This document shows, piece by piece, positions 9,530-19,493 of a stretch of 64,000 nucleotides of DNA (its first letter is position 1; each line of letters begins with the position of its first letter). Made by a program: the position numbers and the translations under genes. The stretch is from Anaerolineae bacterium (GTDB lineage Bacteria; Chloroflexota; Anaerolineae; Aggregatilineales; J027): the NCBI GenBank assembly GCA_021463865.1, contig JAJTXY010000004.1, forward strand, positions 226,858 to 290,857, in the 5' to 3' direction. Below the pieces are notes generated by a model. The model ran no database searches, was not told where the DNA came from, and saw only the letters and a list, made by a program, of their open reading frames with translations.

Positions 9530-9533
9530 CCAT

Positions 9534-10172
9534 TTATTCCTTGAGGCTTAACAACACCACTTGTGTTTGTTCTGGCAAGCTCCCCGATGTCACCCGCAAG
9601 GTTTCTTCATACAACGGGGTGCTGACCCCCATCTCTTTGAGAAAGCGGTCAACCGGGTCTAATGATAACACAGTCTGTTCGGTTTTGTAGTGCATGGGCA
9701 CGACTAAACTGGGTTCAAGCAAACTAATCACCTCGGCGGCTTGGCTGGAATTTAGCCCCCCGCCACCACCCACCGGGACGAGTGCCACATCAATATGCCC
9801 CAGCGCGTCAATTTCAGATTGATTAGGGATATGGTCAAGATCGCCTAAATGCGCGACGGTGACCCCCTGAAAATCCATCACATAGACCACGTTATAGCGC
9901 GGCGGGTCGCTTTGTAGATTGTGCATTGCCGCCCCGGTGATAAACACTCCCCCGATTTCATACTCCCCCGGCCCAATGAGGGCATATTTATAGCCCTGCA
10001 CGGTCTCCATGTTATTATGGCCCGGTGAATTGTGGCTTACGGTGACAATATCAGCTTTGAGGCGCGGTTGGTTATAGCCAATGATGGCAGCATCGAATGG
10101 ATCAGTCACTACAGTCGCCTTGTTGCGTTCGGTCAAGCGAAAACAACTATGTCCATACCACGTAATATCCAT
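9534..10172 (-). CDS. MBL-fold metallo-hydrolase-like protein
   Basis: Metallo-beta-lactamase fold (212 aa) related to UPF0173/YtkL-type hydrolases: N-terminal ITWYGHSCFRL, DPFD after the second strand, AHLGDLDHIP near the middle and a late His in VVPMHYKTE. The main metal motif is altered: where the family has THxHxDH this protein has SHNSPGHNN, keeping only two of the usual ligands. It may therefore bind one metal, or be non-catalytic. RBS GGGGCG precedes the ATG. It is first in a two-gene minus-strand operon and diverges from the SPFH-like gene. Confidence 0.75.
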   Translation of the reverse strand: MDITWYGHSCFRLTERNKATVVTDPFDAAIIGYNQPRLKADIVTVSHNSPGHNNMETVQGYKYALIGPGEYEIGGVFITGAAMHNLQSDPPRYNVVYVMDFQGVTVAHLGDLDHIPNQSEIDALGHIDVALVPVGGGGGLNSSQAAEVISLLEPSLVVPMHYKTEQTVLSLDPVDRFLKEMGVSTPLYEETLRVTSGSLPEQTQVVLLSLKE

Positions 10173-10304
10173 AAACGCCCCTTTTCAACCTAGTGCCGCT
10201 GGACAAATCAAGACATATGTTCGACATAACCCATCTATTATAGCGCAGAAACCCCAACTTTCAAGATTGAGCGTGAGACCGCCCCTCTATCCAAAAATGC
10301 TGTC

Positions 10305-10333
10305 TTGTTGTGAGCAACAGTGCCCACTATACT
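10305..10333 (+). promoter_or_regulatory. sigma70-type promoter for the SPFH-like gene
   Basis: TTGTTG (10305-10310), 17-base spacer, TATACT (10328-10333), 45 bases before the ATG. Confidence 0.55.
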
Positions 10334-10377
10334 AGGTTTTAAAATGCCAAGTTTTGAGTTGTTTTGAGGTTTGTTGA

Positions 10378-11496
10378 ATGACTGCACCACCTGAATCGCA
10401 GCCACAGATGCCCCCTAGCCCATTTATACGGCTGCTACAGGTTTGGGGCACGTTTTGTGCAATCGGGGTAATCGGGGGGCTACTGGTCTATGTTATTGGT
10501 AAAAGCCTCACGGATAGCAGCATTATTGAAGGTTTTTTTGCCCTCCTTGCCATCGGTTTCGCCATCTTAGGTTCAGCAGCGGCCTTTTCGCCTATTAAAC
10601 TCGTCTATCTCAGCGGGGAGGCCGACCAATGGCATTTACTCTTAGGCTGGGATGACCGCCTCATTCGTTTTTTGCCCAGCGGGATGGTGCGAATTAAACC
10701 TGTTCAACAGACCCGCAAATGGAAGCGCATTCACCCCCTTGTGATTAAACACGATATGCAGGTCTACACGGGCAGTCATGATCTTTTTGACGTTCACTTC
10801 AAAGTAGTGCTCACGGTCAATCCATACGGTATTCAATACATGGATGCCCAAATGCTCTACGACCAGTACCAAGATGGCCTGATTGCCTTCGTTATCAGCA
10901 CCATTGAAGACATAATCGTGCGAAAAATGCGCAGTATCCATTCGTTTGTACAGGTTACCGAGGAACGTTCGATTGAAGGGGCGATTATCCATTCCATCAA
11001 TACCGGACTGGAAATGTTAGCGGCGCGGGGGGTCACGGTGGTCGCCGAACAGACCTTTGTGGACATCATGATTCCCAAAGAGGCATTGGCCCAACGCCTC
11101 CGCACCCGCTCGGATTTGATTGAGTTACAAGTGATTCGCAATGCTGCACACGAAATGGGCATCCCTCTCACCGAATTATTGGTGCAGCAGGTCTTAAGCA
11201 AATTGACCAGCCCGCAGCGTGCCACCCGCATTTCGCAACAAGAGGTCATGGCGGCCCTTGAGCTTATTAGTCGTCAGCAGCATACCCAAACCCAACCAAC
11301 TTTTGTCGCGCCAGAGCCACCGCCTATTCCGCCGCCACCACCCGAAAACGAGTTTGTGGCTGACGACACAGGGCCAATTGCATCCGAACCCGCGAAACCC
11401 ACCACGTACATTGAAGGGGCATATCGCTATTCGGATGACAATGACCCCGACGCGGATGGCAACCGACCCACCCGCTATATCTCGCCGTTTGATTAA
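10378..11496 (+). CDS. Membrane protein with SPFH/band-7-like domain
   Basis: 372 aa: a Pro-rich N-terminus, two membrane helices (about 22-45 and 55-75) and a cytoplasmic or extracytoplasmic domain (about 80-290) with the strand/helix order of SPFH (stomatin/prohibitin) proteins, including a long charged helical part (VTEERSIEGAIIHSINTGLEMLAARGV). The C-terminal tail is Pro-rich (PPIPPPPPE), then acidic and disordered. SPFH proteins form rings on the membrane; a role in membrane organisation is inferred only. Its stop overlaps by 4 bases the stop of the convergent SH3b gene. Confidence 0.55.
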   Translation: MTAPPESQPQMPPSPFIRLLQVWGTFCAIGVIGGLLVYVIGKSLTDSSIIEGFFALLAIGFAILGSAAAFSPIKLVYLSGEADQWHLLLGWDDRLIRFLPSGMVRIKPVQQTRKWKRIHPLVIKHDMQVYTGSHDLFDVHFKVVLTVNPYGIQYMDAQMLYDQYQDGLIAFVISTIEDIIVRKMRSIHSFVQVTEERSIEGAIIHSINTGLEMLAARGVTVVAEQTFVDIMIPKEALAQRLRTRSDLIELQVIRNAAHEMGIPLTELLVQQVLSKLTSPQRATRISQQEVMAALELISRQQHTQTQPTFVAPEPPPIPPPPPENEFVADDTGPIASEPAKPTTYIEGAYRYSDDNDPDADGNRPTRYISPFD

Positions 11497-13121
11497 CGTA
11501 CCGGGGCAAGATAGTAGAAATTCTCGCCTTCCCAGCCCTCGCTCATCCAACCAATGCGTTCATCGGGCAGGCGTACTTCCCACCATGTATGCCCACCGCC
11601 GCATAACGGCCCGCCTACAATTGTAATCATCGTCAGGCGGGGCACTTCATAAATGACCGTGCCATTGGGATGGGCTTGGCGGAAACGCACCCCCACCTCG
11701 ACAATTGCCACATCGCCCCATGATAAGCGGCTGAGTTTGGCATCAGCGCAAATGAGGCGTCCGTTTTCGCCAAATGCCCCCGCCGAAAGAATGAAATAGG
11801 CATCGGCCAAAGAAGCATCTACTTTTGAAAGCTGACGGCTTTGCATCACCCACCCACTCTTGGCATCGTCCGAGACAACCGGTATCCATGTGGCGTAGCT
11901 TTCATAATCACACACGGCGTCCCCTACCCCAATCGTAAACAGTTGACCCGGCCCAAAATTATCGCCAGCGGGGGCACTAGTCGAATTAGGTTCGGATTGA
12001 AAGGTCAGTGATAACGCTTGTTGGGTAACGGTCACCCGATCACCGGGGCGGAACACATTCGGCAGTTGGCCCGTGCAGCTTTCGCCAAAACTAGCAGTGG
12101 CCCGCATATAATCCAGATAATATTCCTTGCGTTGACCAAAGACCTCCGACATCCACCCCGTCATGCCGTCCTCTAGTTGAACCTGCCACCATGTATTGGT
12201 GTTACCACACTCCGGCCCACCGATGATTGTCATTTTTTGGCCCAATGGCAGACCAAGAATCACTGCTCCTTCCGGTGGGCTTTCGCGCAGATTGACCGTC
12301 GGTTGGGGCAAATCTTCCCGAATCATGACTTGCTCACCTACCCGTAGAAAACTTGGCTGCGAGTCTTCGCATAATTTTTTGCCAACACGCGCTCCATGTG
12401 GCTCCAAGAAATAATACGATTCTGTGCCGAGCGATTCCGAAGCCCAACCAATCGTCGCATCCGGCAGCAGCACTTCATACCATGTATGCCCACCGCCGCA
12501 CAACGGCCCATCCAAAACGCCTATCTCGGTACCAGCAGGCAGCGTGGTAATAATCTCGCCATCCACCGGGCGAGTACGCACGTTCAGCGGGGCGGGCACA
12601 TTCTGTGACACAATCGCTCGTCCATTGATTTGCATAAACGTCGGTTTGCCGTCAGCACAGGCAGCTATCCCTAGCGCAAAATACGTCATGCCCACTGGGA
12701 TTTCTACCGGGTCTTGCGAAAGGGACGGCGTTTCGGTTTGACGGCTTTCGGCTTTAGGAATTAGAAAATAGCCATCAAAACTCCCCAGCGACTCTGCCGC
12801 CCAACCCTGTAGGCCATTGTCCAGTTCGACTTGATAAAATGTGTAGCCCGAATCACATTCCGGGCCACCAACAACCGTCATAGTAGTTCCCGCTGGCATG
12901 GCCTGTAAAATAATGCCGTTAGGGGTCGGGGCTTGGCGCAAATTTAATGGCGCGGGGACGGTCTCTGCGACAATTGCCTCCATCCCTACAACCAACTGCG
13001 ACGGTTTTCCGTCTGCGCAAACCGGCGTTGGCGTTTGGGCTATCGCTGGGCGAATGGGAAGTGGTAAAAACGTGACAGCAAGCAACATTAGCAAAAAAAT
13101 AGGCAAGAAAGGTCGGTTCAC
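11493..13121 (-). CDS. Secreted protein with five SH3b-type repeats
   Basis: Exported protein (542 aa) with an N-terminal signal (LPIFLLMLLAVTFLPLPI, ending AIAQ) and five repeats of about 90-100 aa. Each opens with a Cys (CADGKPS, CADGKPT, CEDSQPS, CTGQLPN, CADAKLS) and carries the bacterial SH3 core: LNLR..P, a central GG-C pair (GGPECDSGYT), and GWMSE at the end. Repeat four is degenerate. Paired cysteines suggest disulfides outside the cell. Binding to cell wall or other ligands is plausible. Start set at GTG with AAAGGA 9 bases upstream; an in-frame TTG at 13142 would add seven residues. Confidence 0.8.
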   Translation of the reverse strand: MNRPFLPIFLLMLLAVTFLPLPIRPAIAQTPTPVCADGKPSQLVVGMEAIVAETVPAPLNLRQAPTPNGIILQAMPAGTTMTVVGGPECDSGYTFYQVELDNGLQGWAAESLGSFDGYFLIPKAESRQTETPSLSQDPVEIPVGMTYFALGIAACADGKPTFMQINGRAIVSQNVPAPLNVRTRPVDGEIITTLPAGTEIGVLDGPLCGGGHTWYEVLLPDATIGWASESLGTESYYFLEPHGARVGKKLCEDSQPSFLRVGEQVMIREDLPQPTVNLRESPPEGAVILGLPLGQKMTIIGGPECGNTNTWWQVQLEDGMTGWMSEVFGQRKEYYLDYMRATASFGESCTGQLPNVFRPGDRVTVTQQALSLTFQSEPNSTSAPAGDNFGPGQLFTIGVGDAVCDYESYATWIPVVSDDAKSGWVMQSRQLSKVDASLADAYFILSAGAFGENGRLICADAKLSRLSWGDVAIVEVGVRFRQAHPNGTVIYEVPRLTMITIVGGPLCGGGHTWWEVRLPDERIGWMSEGWEGENFYYLAPVR

Positions 13122-13202
13122 CTGTCTATTTCCTTTACCCAAAAAGTGAATATACCTATAAGAGTAAGCGTCTTTTGGTAGGATGCCAAGTCAGCAAAAA
13201 TC

Positions 13203-13231
13203 TTGACTTCAATGGCACAGTTAGGTACACT
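13203..13231 (+). promoter_or_regulatory. promoter of tRNA-Gly
   Basis: TTGACT (13203-13208), 17-base spacer, TACACT (13226-13231). The predicted start lies a few bases before the tRNA 5' end. Confidence 0.7.
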
Positions 13232-13246
13232 ATTGATCAGTGAAAT

Positions 13247-13317
13247 GCGGGTATGGTGTAGTGGTAACACAACAGCTTCCCAAGCTGTTGACACGGGTTC
13301 GAGTCCCGTTACCCGCT
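13247..13317 (+). tRNA. tRNA-Gly (anticodon CCC)
   Basis: Full cloverleaf of 71 bases. Acceptor GCGGGTA pairs with TACCCGC (13310-13316); the D arm contains GTAGTGGTAAC; the anticodon stem AACAGC/GCTGTT encloses TTCCCAA with CCC at 13279-13281; the T arm is ACGGGTTCGAGTCCCGT. The discriminator is T, followed by TCA, so the CCA end is not encoded. Confidence 0.95.
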
Positions 13318-13321
13318 TCAA

Positions 13322-13951
13322 TTAAGGCATCAACTCCTCAGTTGGTGCTTTTTGATTCTCAGCGCGACTCCACCGGGCCAGCAGCATCAATGACCAACAG
13401 TTGACGGCGAAATGTGCCGCGATTGGCATCCACAAACTCCCATGCCAATTCGCCAGCAGTCCTAACCCCAACCCTGCCAACACCGCATAAATGAAATAAA
13501 GCCGCGTCATGGCGTGAAGCACCCCAAAAATCAACGCGGTCAGGATCAGACCCAACGTCGGCTGCATCGCTCCCCGAAAAAAAATCTCCTCCGGCACAGC
13601 AGCAATCAAACTCAAGGCGACGGCGTGCCAGCCGTAAATAGATTCCAGTTCTAGTGCTTGAGCGATTTTTTGCCGGATCGCTGCAAACCCTTCGATATAG
13701 CGCCCACCATACCACATGCCAAGCGCAAACACCGTGCCGAGCAACAATCCAATTCCGATCCCCTGCCATGCCGCGAATTTACCTGCAAACCACGCCGTCC
13801 AGATATTCTCATTTTGGGCGACTCCAACCCACAACACCGCCGCTGTAATAAGCAACCCTCCCAAAAAGCCACCGTAAAACAGCAGACGCATCGGGCCAGT
13901 ACGCGGTTGGGGAACGGGCAAATAGGGCGTGGGATATATGGATTCGTGCAT
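13322..13951 (-). CDS. CPBP-family intramembrane metalloprotease
   Basis: Polytopic membrane protein (209 aa) of the CPBP/Abi family (CAAX-prenyl-protease-like glutamic metalloproteases). Motif 1 EEIFFRG (E121, E122, R126), motif 2 FGVLHAM (H146) and motif 3 HFAVN (H180, N184) are all present, so it should be active. About six hydrophobic helices. Bacterial members process membrane proteins or self-immunity targets; there is no bacteriocin gene next to it. It runs towards the tRNA and stops 5 bases from it. Confidence 0.85.
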   Translation of the reverse strand: MHESIYPTPYLPVPQPRTGPMRLLFYGGFLGGLLITAAVLWVGVAQNENIWTAWFAGKFAAWQGIGIGLLLGTVFALGMWYGGRYIEGFAAIRQKIAQALELESIYGWHAVALSLIAAVPEEIFFRGAMQPTLGLILTALIFGVLHAMTRLYFIYAVLAGLGLGLLANWHGSLWMPIAAHFAVNCWSLMLLARWSRAENQKAPTEELMP

Positions 13952-14199
13952 TATTTTTCAATATCCAAAGATGAGTATTTCAGCCTTCTTCAACCCTACC
14001 CGATTCGTCGAACAGAATCTATCCACTAAATGGGCTATTTCATGCGATTTCAATTCCAAACAAAACCTAGACAATTTAGGCGTAAAGATTTTAGGGTGTT
14101 GGTCGGTATAGGCTATGTGAATAAAGATTGCGTTAAGGTGAGAATATCTTCCTGCCAATAGCACAATCTTTGATCGTTTTAGCATTGGAGGGAATCTAT

Positions 14200-15183
14200 A
14201 TGGCAACCAAGTATAGTAAATTCTGGATGGGAGCACTTGCGGTAATGGTCTTTGTCTTCGGTAGTGTTCTTGTCCTATCTGTTCCAACAGTGGCGGCACA
14301 AGACGGCGGCGACGATGATGAAATTGACGTGCTCATTGAAATTGTCGGGGTGGTCGAATCCATTGAAGATGATGAGATCATCATTGATGGCTACGTCATC
14401 GCACCAGCCGGAGCCTTCAACCCGTCGGAACTTGAAGTCGGCATGACCGTCAGCATCACAGGGTATTTGCTCAATGATGATACGATTCAAGTCATTAGCT
14501 TTGAGATTGTGACCGACCTTGATGAAGATGGTGTCCTAGATACAGAGGACAATTGCCCCGAAGACCCCAATCCCGATCAACTCGATACCGATGGTGACGG
14601 CGTCGGCGATCTCTGCGACCCCGATTTGCTCGACACTGATGAAGATGCCATCGTGGACAGCCTCGACAACTGCCCCGAAGTCGCTAATGCTGACCAACTG
14701 GATACCGATGCCGATGGGGTCGGCGATCTCTGCGATGATGACGATGAAGAAGAAACCTGTGGGCGATCCAATCACCCCGTCGCAACCGCCCTATCCGAAG
14801 AATTCGACGTGGACTATGACACCATCATAGGCTGGCACTGCGACGGCTTTGGCTTCGGTGAGATTGCACGCGCTCTGCTGCTTGGTGAACAAGCTGAGGT
14901 AGACCCACAAGAACTGCTTGACCTGAAGGCAGGCGGCGAAGGTTGGGGCAATATCCTAAAAGACTACGATGTGCATCCTAGTGAGTTAGCACCGGGTCGT
15001 GTTATTTCGGGTCGCCATCATAATGATGATGACGAAGATACAGATACCTCTACCGCCGGAGCCGATAATCAGAACAATGGGAACGGCAATAACGGCAATG
15101 GAAATGGCAACGGCAACAATGGGAATGGGAACAACGGCAATAAGGGGAACAATGGAAATAAAGGTGGCAATGGTCGCAAATAA
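14200..15183 (+). CDS. Secreted DUF5666-like / thrombospondin type 3 repeat protein
   Basis: Exported protein (327 aa): signal peptide (about 1-34, ending AAAQ), an OB-like DUF5666-type domain (about 43-110), then two thrombospondin type-3 calcium-binding repeats ([20 protein letters not shown] and [22 protein letters not shown], each closing with [11 protein letters not shown]). Next is a helical segment (about 188-270; [29 protein letters not shown]) and a disordered Asn/Gly tail. Calcium-stabilised, surface-located. Start ATG 14200 has GGAGGG 7 bases upstream and the signal peptide begins right after it; a TTG 30 bases earlier is disfavoured. Confidence 0.75.
   Translation: MATKYSKFWMGALAVMVFVFGSVLVLSVPTVAAQDGGDDDEIDVLIEIVGVVESIEDDEIIIDGYVIAPAGAFNPSELEVGMTVSITGYLLNDDTIQVISFEIVTDLDEDGVLDTEDNCPEDPNPDQLDTDGDGVGDLCDPDLLDTDEDAIVDSLDNCPEVANADQLDTDADGVGDLCDDDDEEETCGRSNHPVATALSEEFDVDYDTIIGWHCDGFGFGEIARALLLGEQAEVDPQELLDLKAGGEGWGNILKDYDVHPSELAPGRVISGRHHNDDDEDTDTSTAGADNQNNGNGNNGNGNGNGNNGNGNNGNKGNNGNKGGNGRK
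15070..15178 (+). repeat. Asn/Gly-rich coding tail
   Basis: About 36 codons of NGN, GNN and GNK units at the C-terminus of the thrombospondin-repeat protein; repetitive aacggcaatgg-type DNA. Confidence 0.85.
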
Positions 15184-15215
15184 GTAACCGCCCGTTTCCA
15201 TAAAACGCTACATAG

Positions 15216-15243
15216 AGGGTGGCCTTTGGTCGCCCTTCTTTTT
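15216..15243 (+). terminator. rho-independent terminator
   Basis: AGGGTGGCC, loop TTT, GGTCGCCCT (two G-T pairs), then a T-rich run. Ends the thrombospondin-repeat transcript. Confidence 0.8.
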
Positions 15244-15260
15244 TGTCCCCAATGCCCCCA

Positions 15261-15289
15261 TTGAAATGCCCTGTTCGCTATGCTACAAT
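15261..15289 (+). promoter_or_regulatory. promoter of rplS
   Basis: TTGAAA (15261-15266), 17-base spacer, TACAAT (15284-15289). It leaves a leader of about 70 bases before the rplS ATG. Confidence 0.65.
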
Positions 15290-15364
15290 CGCGCCGCTGT
15301 GGTGACTGCAAAATAAGTCCCTCACCTATTGAAGAAAACCGACTTAGCGTCAAGGATTTAAACA

Positions 15365-15721
15365 ATGGACTTGATTAAGAGTCTCGAAGCCCCGGATCGT
15401 GGTTTTCCCGAACTATATCCCGGCGACGAGGTGCGTGTACACGTGCGTATTGTGGAAGGCGGCAAAGAGCGTATTCAGGTCTTCCCCGGCATCATTATCC
15501 GCCTAAGAAAAGGTGGCAATGACAAGAGCTTTACGGTGCGCCGTATTGCCAGCCATGGGATTGGGGTGGAACGTACTTTCCTGTATAAAAGCCCACGCAT
15601 TGAGAAAATTGAAGTGCTGCGGCATTCCAAAGTACGCCGCGCCCAACTGTATTACATGCGTGACTTGCGGGGTAAGAAAGCCCGTTTGAAAGAACAGGTT
15701 AAAGTCAACCGCAATAAGTAG
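15365..15721 (+). CDS. rplS: 50S ribosomal protein L19
   Basis: 118 aa, full family length. It has the L19 hallmarks: [20 protein letters not shown] near the start, [30 protein letters not shown], and a basic end ([21 protein letters not shown]). L19 sits at the 30S-50S interface. Here it is a single-gene unit with its own promoter and terminator, not in the usual rpsP-rimM-trmD-rplS operon. Confidence 0.97.
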   Translation: MDLIKSLEAPDRGFPELYPGDEVRVHVRIVEGGKERIQVFPGIIIRLRKGGNDKSFTVRRIASHGIGVERTFLYKSPRIEKIEVLRHSKVRRAQLYYMRDLRGKKARLKEQVKVNRNK

Positions 15722-15770
15722 TCGCATGAGGGTTTCCTTTTGCGCCGCAATCGGACCATGATCCGCGTAT

Positions 15771-15796
15771 AACCCGCCCGCACTGCGGGTTTTTTG
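15771..15796 (+). terminator. rho-independent terminator of rplS
   Basis: AACCCGC (15771-15777) pairs with GCGGGTT (15785-15791), followed by TTTTT. Confidence 0.85.
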
Positions 15797-15836
15797 CGTT
15801 GATGGGGGCACATCAAAAACCGCGAGGTGAACGGCC

Positions 15837-17339
15837 ATGCGATTCTGGATGATTACCCTTTTATCAAGTCTGTTTATTATCTTCACAACCTCCCCCACCG
15901 CCGGACAAGGGAATCCTGCTCCCCGCAGCATCACAGCCGAAGACGCTGCCAATTTGCGCGTTTTGACCCTGCTGGCCCATCACGCCGCGCCCATCGCCGA
16001 AACTTCATTTAGCCCCAACAGCACAGCTTTTTTGACCACCAGCCTTGATGGAACGCTGTGCATTTGGAATGTCGCTGCCCGCCGCCAAACACCGGGACAA
16101 CTCCGCTTCTGCTTAGAAGGCTATTCGCCGGGTGTCACCATGTTTGCGTGGTCGCCGGACGATACACAGTTGGCAGTAACATTGGGCGATGGATTGCAGA
16201 TCGCGCTCTATGATATTGCTCCAATCGTTGAACCCGATGAATGGGCCGACATCACGCCGATTTTTACCCTGCCTGTCAATGATACTCCCTATCTCAGCCT
16301 CGATTTTGTAGCGGAGGGTCAACGATTGCTCGCCCATGATTTGTTTGATACTTTCACGCTCTTTACGCTTGACGCCGATTCTGAAGTATTAGCAGGCGTC
16401 GAAGGAATGGAAGGAGTCATGAGCGCTGCGGATAACCGAGTGGCTGTAGTGGATTTTGATGGCAATATCTTGCTGTTGAATACTGCCGATGGTGAAGAAA
16501 TTGCCGAGCTAGAAACAGACGGAGCCAGTCATGCCTTGTTTTCGCCGGGCGGACGCTGGTTAGCGACATGGGGGGGTGACGCCGTTCAGATTTGGGATAC
16601 TTCCCGCCAGCGAATCCCCGAACCGCGCACTCTTGAAGCGCAAGCTGATAACCTACAATTCACACCAGATGGCCGTTTCCTAGCGACATGGGAAGGTCAA
16701 AATATTCGTTTGTGGAATATCGAAACAGGCGAAACAACAGGTACTTTGCCCGACCATCGCGGTGGAATACGTCTGCTCGTTTTCGGAGCCGACAGTACCC
16801 GTGCCGTTTCCGTAAATACACAGGGTTATGCCCGCTATTGGGCCATTTCTAATGAAGGGGTACCAACGCTGCGTTTCTGGTTCGAGGGTGAGATAGATCA
16901 AGTGTTGGTCGGGCCAGATTCCAACAGCCTGATTACGCTGAGGCAGGATATTGAAGCCCGCTTCTGGGATTTTGAACGTGGACAGGTACGTGGACGATAT
17001 GACCTTTCGGATGCCCCCCTGATCAGCCCGGATTGGACACTCATCGCCATTAGTACAGGAAATCTGGTCACGTGGCATGGGTTGAATGATGATCCACGCG
17101 CCTTTGATTGGATGCCCATTGGTTTTACGACTGCCATTATCAATATCCGCCCCACCCCGTCGCAAGAACTTCAGCGCATCGGCGTCTTAACAGCGAATAC
17201 CCCCGTCTTTGCTATCGCACGGACTGAGGACGCCACATGGTTGCAAATCCACTTGCCCGATGACACCACAGGCTGGATTCAACCGGACACTCTCAGATTG
17301 ACTAACAATCCGGATGAGTTGCCGATTTTGTCCGAATAA
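15837..17339 (+). CDS. Secreted WD40-repeat protein with C-terminal SH3b domain
   Basis: Exported protein (500 aa). Signal peptide about 1-22, then WD40-type units (TSLDGTLCIWNV, AWSPDDTQLAV, WLATWGGDAVQIWDTSR, FLATWEGQNIRLWNIETG, ADSTRAVSVNTQGYARYWAI, RFWDFERG) forming one beta-propeller from about 40 to 420. The last 65 residues read as a bacterial SH3 domain (IINIRPTPSQELQRIGVLTA, DTTGWIQPDTLRL). Probably an extracytoplasmic scaffold. RBS GAGGTGA precedes the ATG. Confidence 0.75.
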   Translation: MRFWMITLLSSLFIIFTTSPTAGQGNPAPRSITAEDAANLRVLTLLAHHAAPIAETSFSPNSTAFLTTSLDGTLCIWNVAARRQTPGQLRFCLEGYSPGVTMFAWSPDDTQLAVTLGDGLQIALYDIAPIVEPDEWADITPIFTLPVNDTPYLSLDFVAEGQRLLAHDLFDTFTLFTLDADSEVLAGVEGMEGVMSAADNRVAVVDFDGNILLLNTADGEEIAELETDGASHALFSPGGRWLATWGGDAVQIWDTSRQRIPEPRTLEAQADNLQFTPDGRFLATWEGQNIRLWNIETGETTGTLPDHRGGIRLLVFGADSTRAVSVNTQGYARYWAISNEGVPTLRFWFEGEIDQVLVGPDSNSLITLRQDIEARFWDFERGQVRGRYDLSDAPLISPDWTLIAISTGNLVTWHGLNDDPRAFDWMPIGFTTAIINIRPTPSQELQRIGVLTANTPVFAIARTEDATWLQIHLPDDTTGWIQPDTLRLTNNPDELPILSE

Positions 17340-17570
17340 CAAACCCGATAGGGCGTTTTGCAAAAATTCACGGGAAATTAGCACAACTTTTATTGCCTTT
17401 TAAGCAACCTATGATACTCTTGGAATAAAGCATTATTTATTAGGAGACATGATAAGGGATACTTTTTATTATCCTGATACTAATCATTTTCCAACCATCG
17501 CTTCCTGCGCTACTTTGATTCATCACTCTCACTGTCATCATTATCTTAGTGAAAGAAGCAAGGGCTTTTT

Positions 17571-19484
17571 ATGTTATCACGCTTTTCACACTGGTTCAGT
17601 AATCTTCCTACCAAATCTAAATTGCGATTTGGATTCGGTCTAATCATTGCTCTCATCGTGTTGAGCACAGGTATTGGCTTTATTGATATCAACGCTGAAA
17701 GCAAGGCGCGTGAGAAAGTTGAATATTCACAAAAAGAGTCTATTCTGGCAGGCAACCTTAAGGCAGAAATGATTAAAGTTCGGCTGCAAGAATCTCAAGG
17801 TGGCATTCTCTTCCTCACCGGAGGCACACCTATTGAAGAGATCATTGCCCCCATTTCTGATCAGACCAAACAGACTTTGGATCTTCTGGCTGAATTGGAA
17901 AGGGTTGACACGGAATTCTCTAAGCTAGAACAAGATACAACGATCACAGAAAAGCGAAAATCCTCGATTGAGGAAATTCGGAATCTGGTGCTGGAATATG
18001 ACCGACGCATCCAAGACATGATTTTTCAAATGGTTAACGTTCGTGGGGATGAGGAAACCGGCCTTGCAGCAGAGTTGTTGAACAACCTAGATCAGATCAA
18101 CCGATTTGTAGATGCTGGTGATGCGATCAGCAAAGCCAATGTTTACATTGGATTTAGTGATATTACCTCAACAGGCATTGAACTCCAGGCAGAGATTGAG
18201 GCGCTGCGAGCAAAGGTCAATGAGACGGACCTATCTGAAGAAAAGAAATCAAGCGTTCTCGCCATGATTGATGAGACCGCAAGTAAATCTGCGGAGATCC
18301 GCCAAATTGATATAGATGTGTCCGGCAGCTATTTTGGGCTTACGTCCCTAAGCGCCGATATTGAAACAAAAGCCGAGGAATTTTCTGAAGAAGCATCTCT
18401 ACAGCAGGAGCAAATCTTAACTGATCTCGAAAACATCCAGCAAAGAGGGCGTTATATCCAATTGATGGTGGGGTTATTGACCGTTGCGCTTGCAATTCTA
18501 CTCACCACGATTATCAGCCAGAGTATTTCGAAACCCATCGGGATTCTCACCAAGATGACCCAAACCATCTCAAGTGGGGCCTACAACCAACGCACGAATA
18601 TCAAAACCAATGATGAAGTTGGTGAATTAGCGAAATCTTTTGATAAAATGGCCGCCGAAATTCAGCAGCGGGAGGCGCATCTGGTTGCACAAGCCGAAGA
18701 GTTAAAAATCGCCACCGCCCAAGCCCAAAGCGCCGCCCGTATCAAAAGTGAATTTCTTGCCAATATGTCGCATGAATTACGCACCCCCCTCAATGCAATC
18801 ATTGGTTTTAGCGACATGTTGTTGATGGGTATTGCAGGTGAATTAAACAGCCAACAACGCCACCAAGTTGAGCGCCTGCGCCTGAATGGAAATCGGTTGT
18901 TGGCGCTGGTAAACGATATTTTGGATCTCACCCGCATTGAAGCCAAGCGCGTCGAGTTGATTCTCAAACCATTTTCGCCACGTGCCCTTTCAGAGCGCTT
19001 GGGAAGTCAAATGGAAGTCCTTGCGAAGGAAAATGCCCTCAAATTTGAAGTAAAGGTGGACTCGAACGTTCCCGACCAACTGATTGGCGATGAGAAACGC
19101 ATTGAGCAGGTGATGGTGAATCTGATCTCGAACGCCTTCAAGTTTACCCACCAAGGCTCGGTGCGGCTTGAGATCAAGACTAATCTACCCGAACGGCAGT
19201 GGACAATCGCCGTCACGGATACGGGAATTGGTATTCCCCCCCATGCCATTAATATGATTTTCGAAGAATTTCGCCAGCTAGACGGCACCTCGACCCGTGC
19301 CTATCAAGGAAGCGGCTTAGGTCTAGCGATTACCCGCAATCTTGTCCGCATCATGAATGGCGAAATCAAAGTCCAAAGCAAACTTGGCGAAGGCAGCACT
19401 TTTACTGTAATTCTGCCAATCCTTGAAGAAGGGCCTGCTGGTCAAAAAGCAGAACCCGTTGTTGCCGCGCCAGTCACAGTATAG
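17571..19484 (+). CDS. Membrane-bound sensor histidine kinase (HAMP)
   Basis: 637 aa. TM1 at about 21-40, an extracytoplasmic helical sensor of about 255 aa resembling four-helix-bundle chemoreceptor sensors, TM2 about 297-317, HAMP about 318-370, then HisKA with intact H-box (ANMSHELRTP, H401) and an ATPase domain with N-box (NLISNAFKFT), G1 (DTGIGI) and G2 (GSGLGLAI). The long helical sensor may detect membrane or small-molecule signals. Two receiver-only proteins follow directly (gap of 9 bases, then an ATGA overlap), so this is a three-gene signalling operon. Confidence 0.9.
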   Translation: MLSRFSHWFSNLPTKSKLRFGFGLIIALIVLSTGIGFIDINAESKAREKVEYSQKESILAGNLKAEMIKVRLQESQGGILFLTGGTPIEEIIAPISDQTKQTLDLLAELERVDTEFSKLEQDTTITEKRKSSIEEIRNLVLEYDRRIQDMIFQMVNVRGDEETGLAAELLNNLDQINRFVDAGDAISKANVYIGFSDITSTGIELQAEIEALRAKVNETDLSEEKKSSVLAMIDETASKSAEIRQIDIDVSGSYFGLTSLSADIETKAEEFSEEASLQQEQILTDLENIQQRGRYIQLMVGLLTVALAILLTTIISQSISKPIGILTKMTQTISSGAYNQRTNIKTNDEVGELAKSFDKMAAEIQQREAHLVAQAEELKIATAQAQSAARIKSEFLANMSHELRTPLNAIIGFSDMLLMGIAGELNSQQRHQVERLRLNGNRLLALVNDILDLTRIEAKRVELILKPFSPRALSERLGSQMEVLAKENALKFEVKVDSNVPDQLIGDEKRIEQVMVNLISNAFKFTHQGSVRLEIKTNLPERQWTIAVTDTGIGIPPHAINMIFEEFRQLDGTSTRAYQGSGLGLAITRNLVRIMNGEIKVQSKLGEGSTFTVILPILEEGPAGQKAEPVVAAPVTV

Positions 19485-19493
19485 GAGTGGGTC

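Noticed and set aside
13247-13324. tRNA-Gly as an integration site
   Set aside because: No integrase, no repeated tRNA end in the window, and neighbours look like ordinary chromosome genes.
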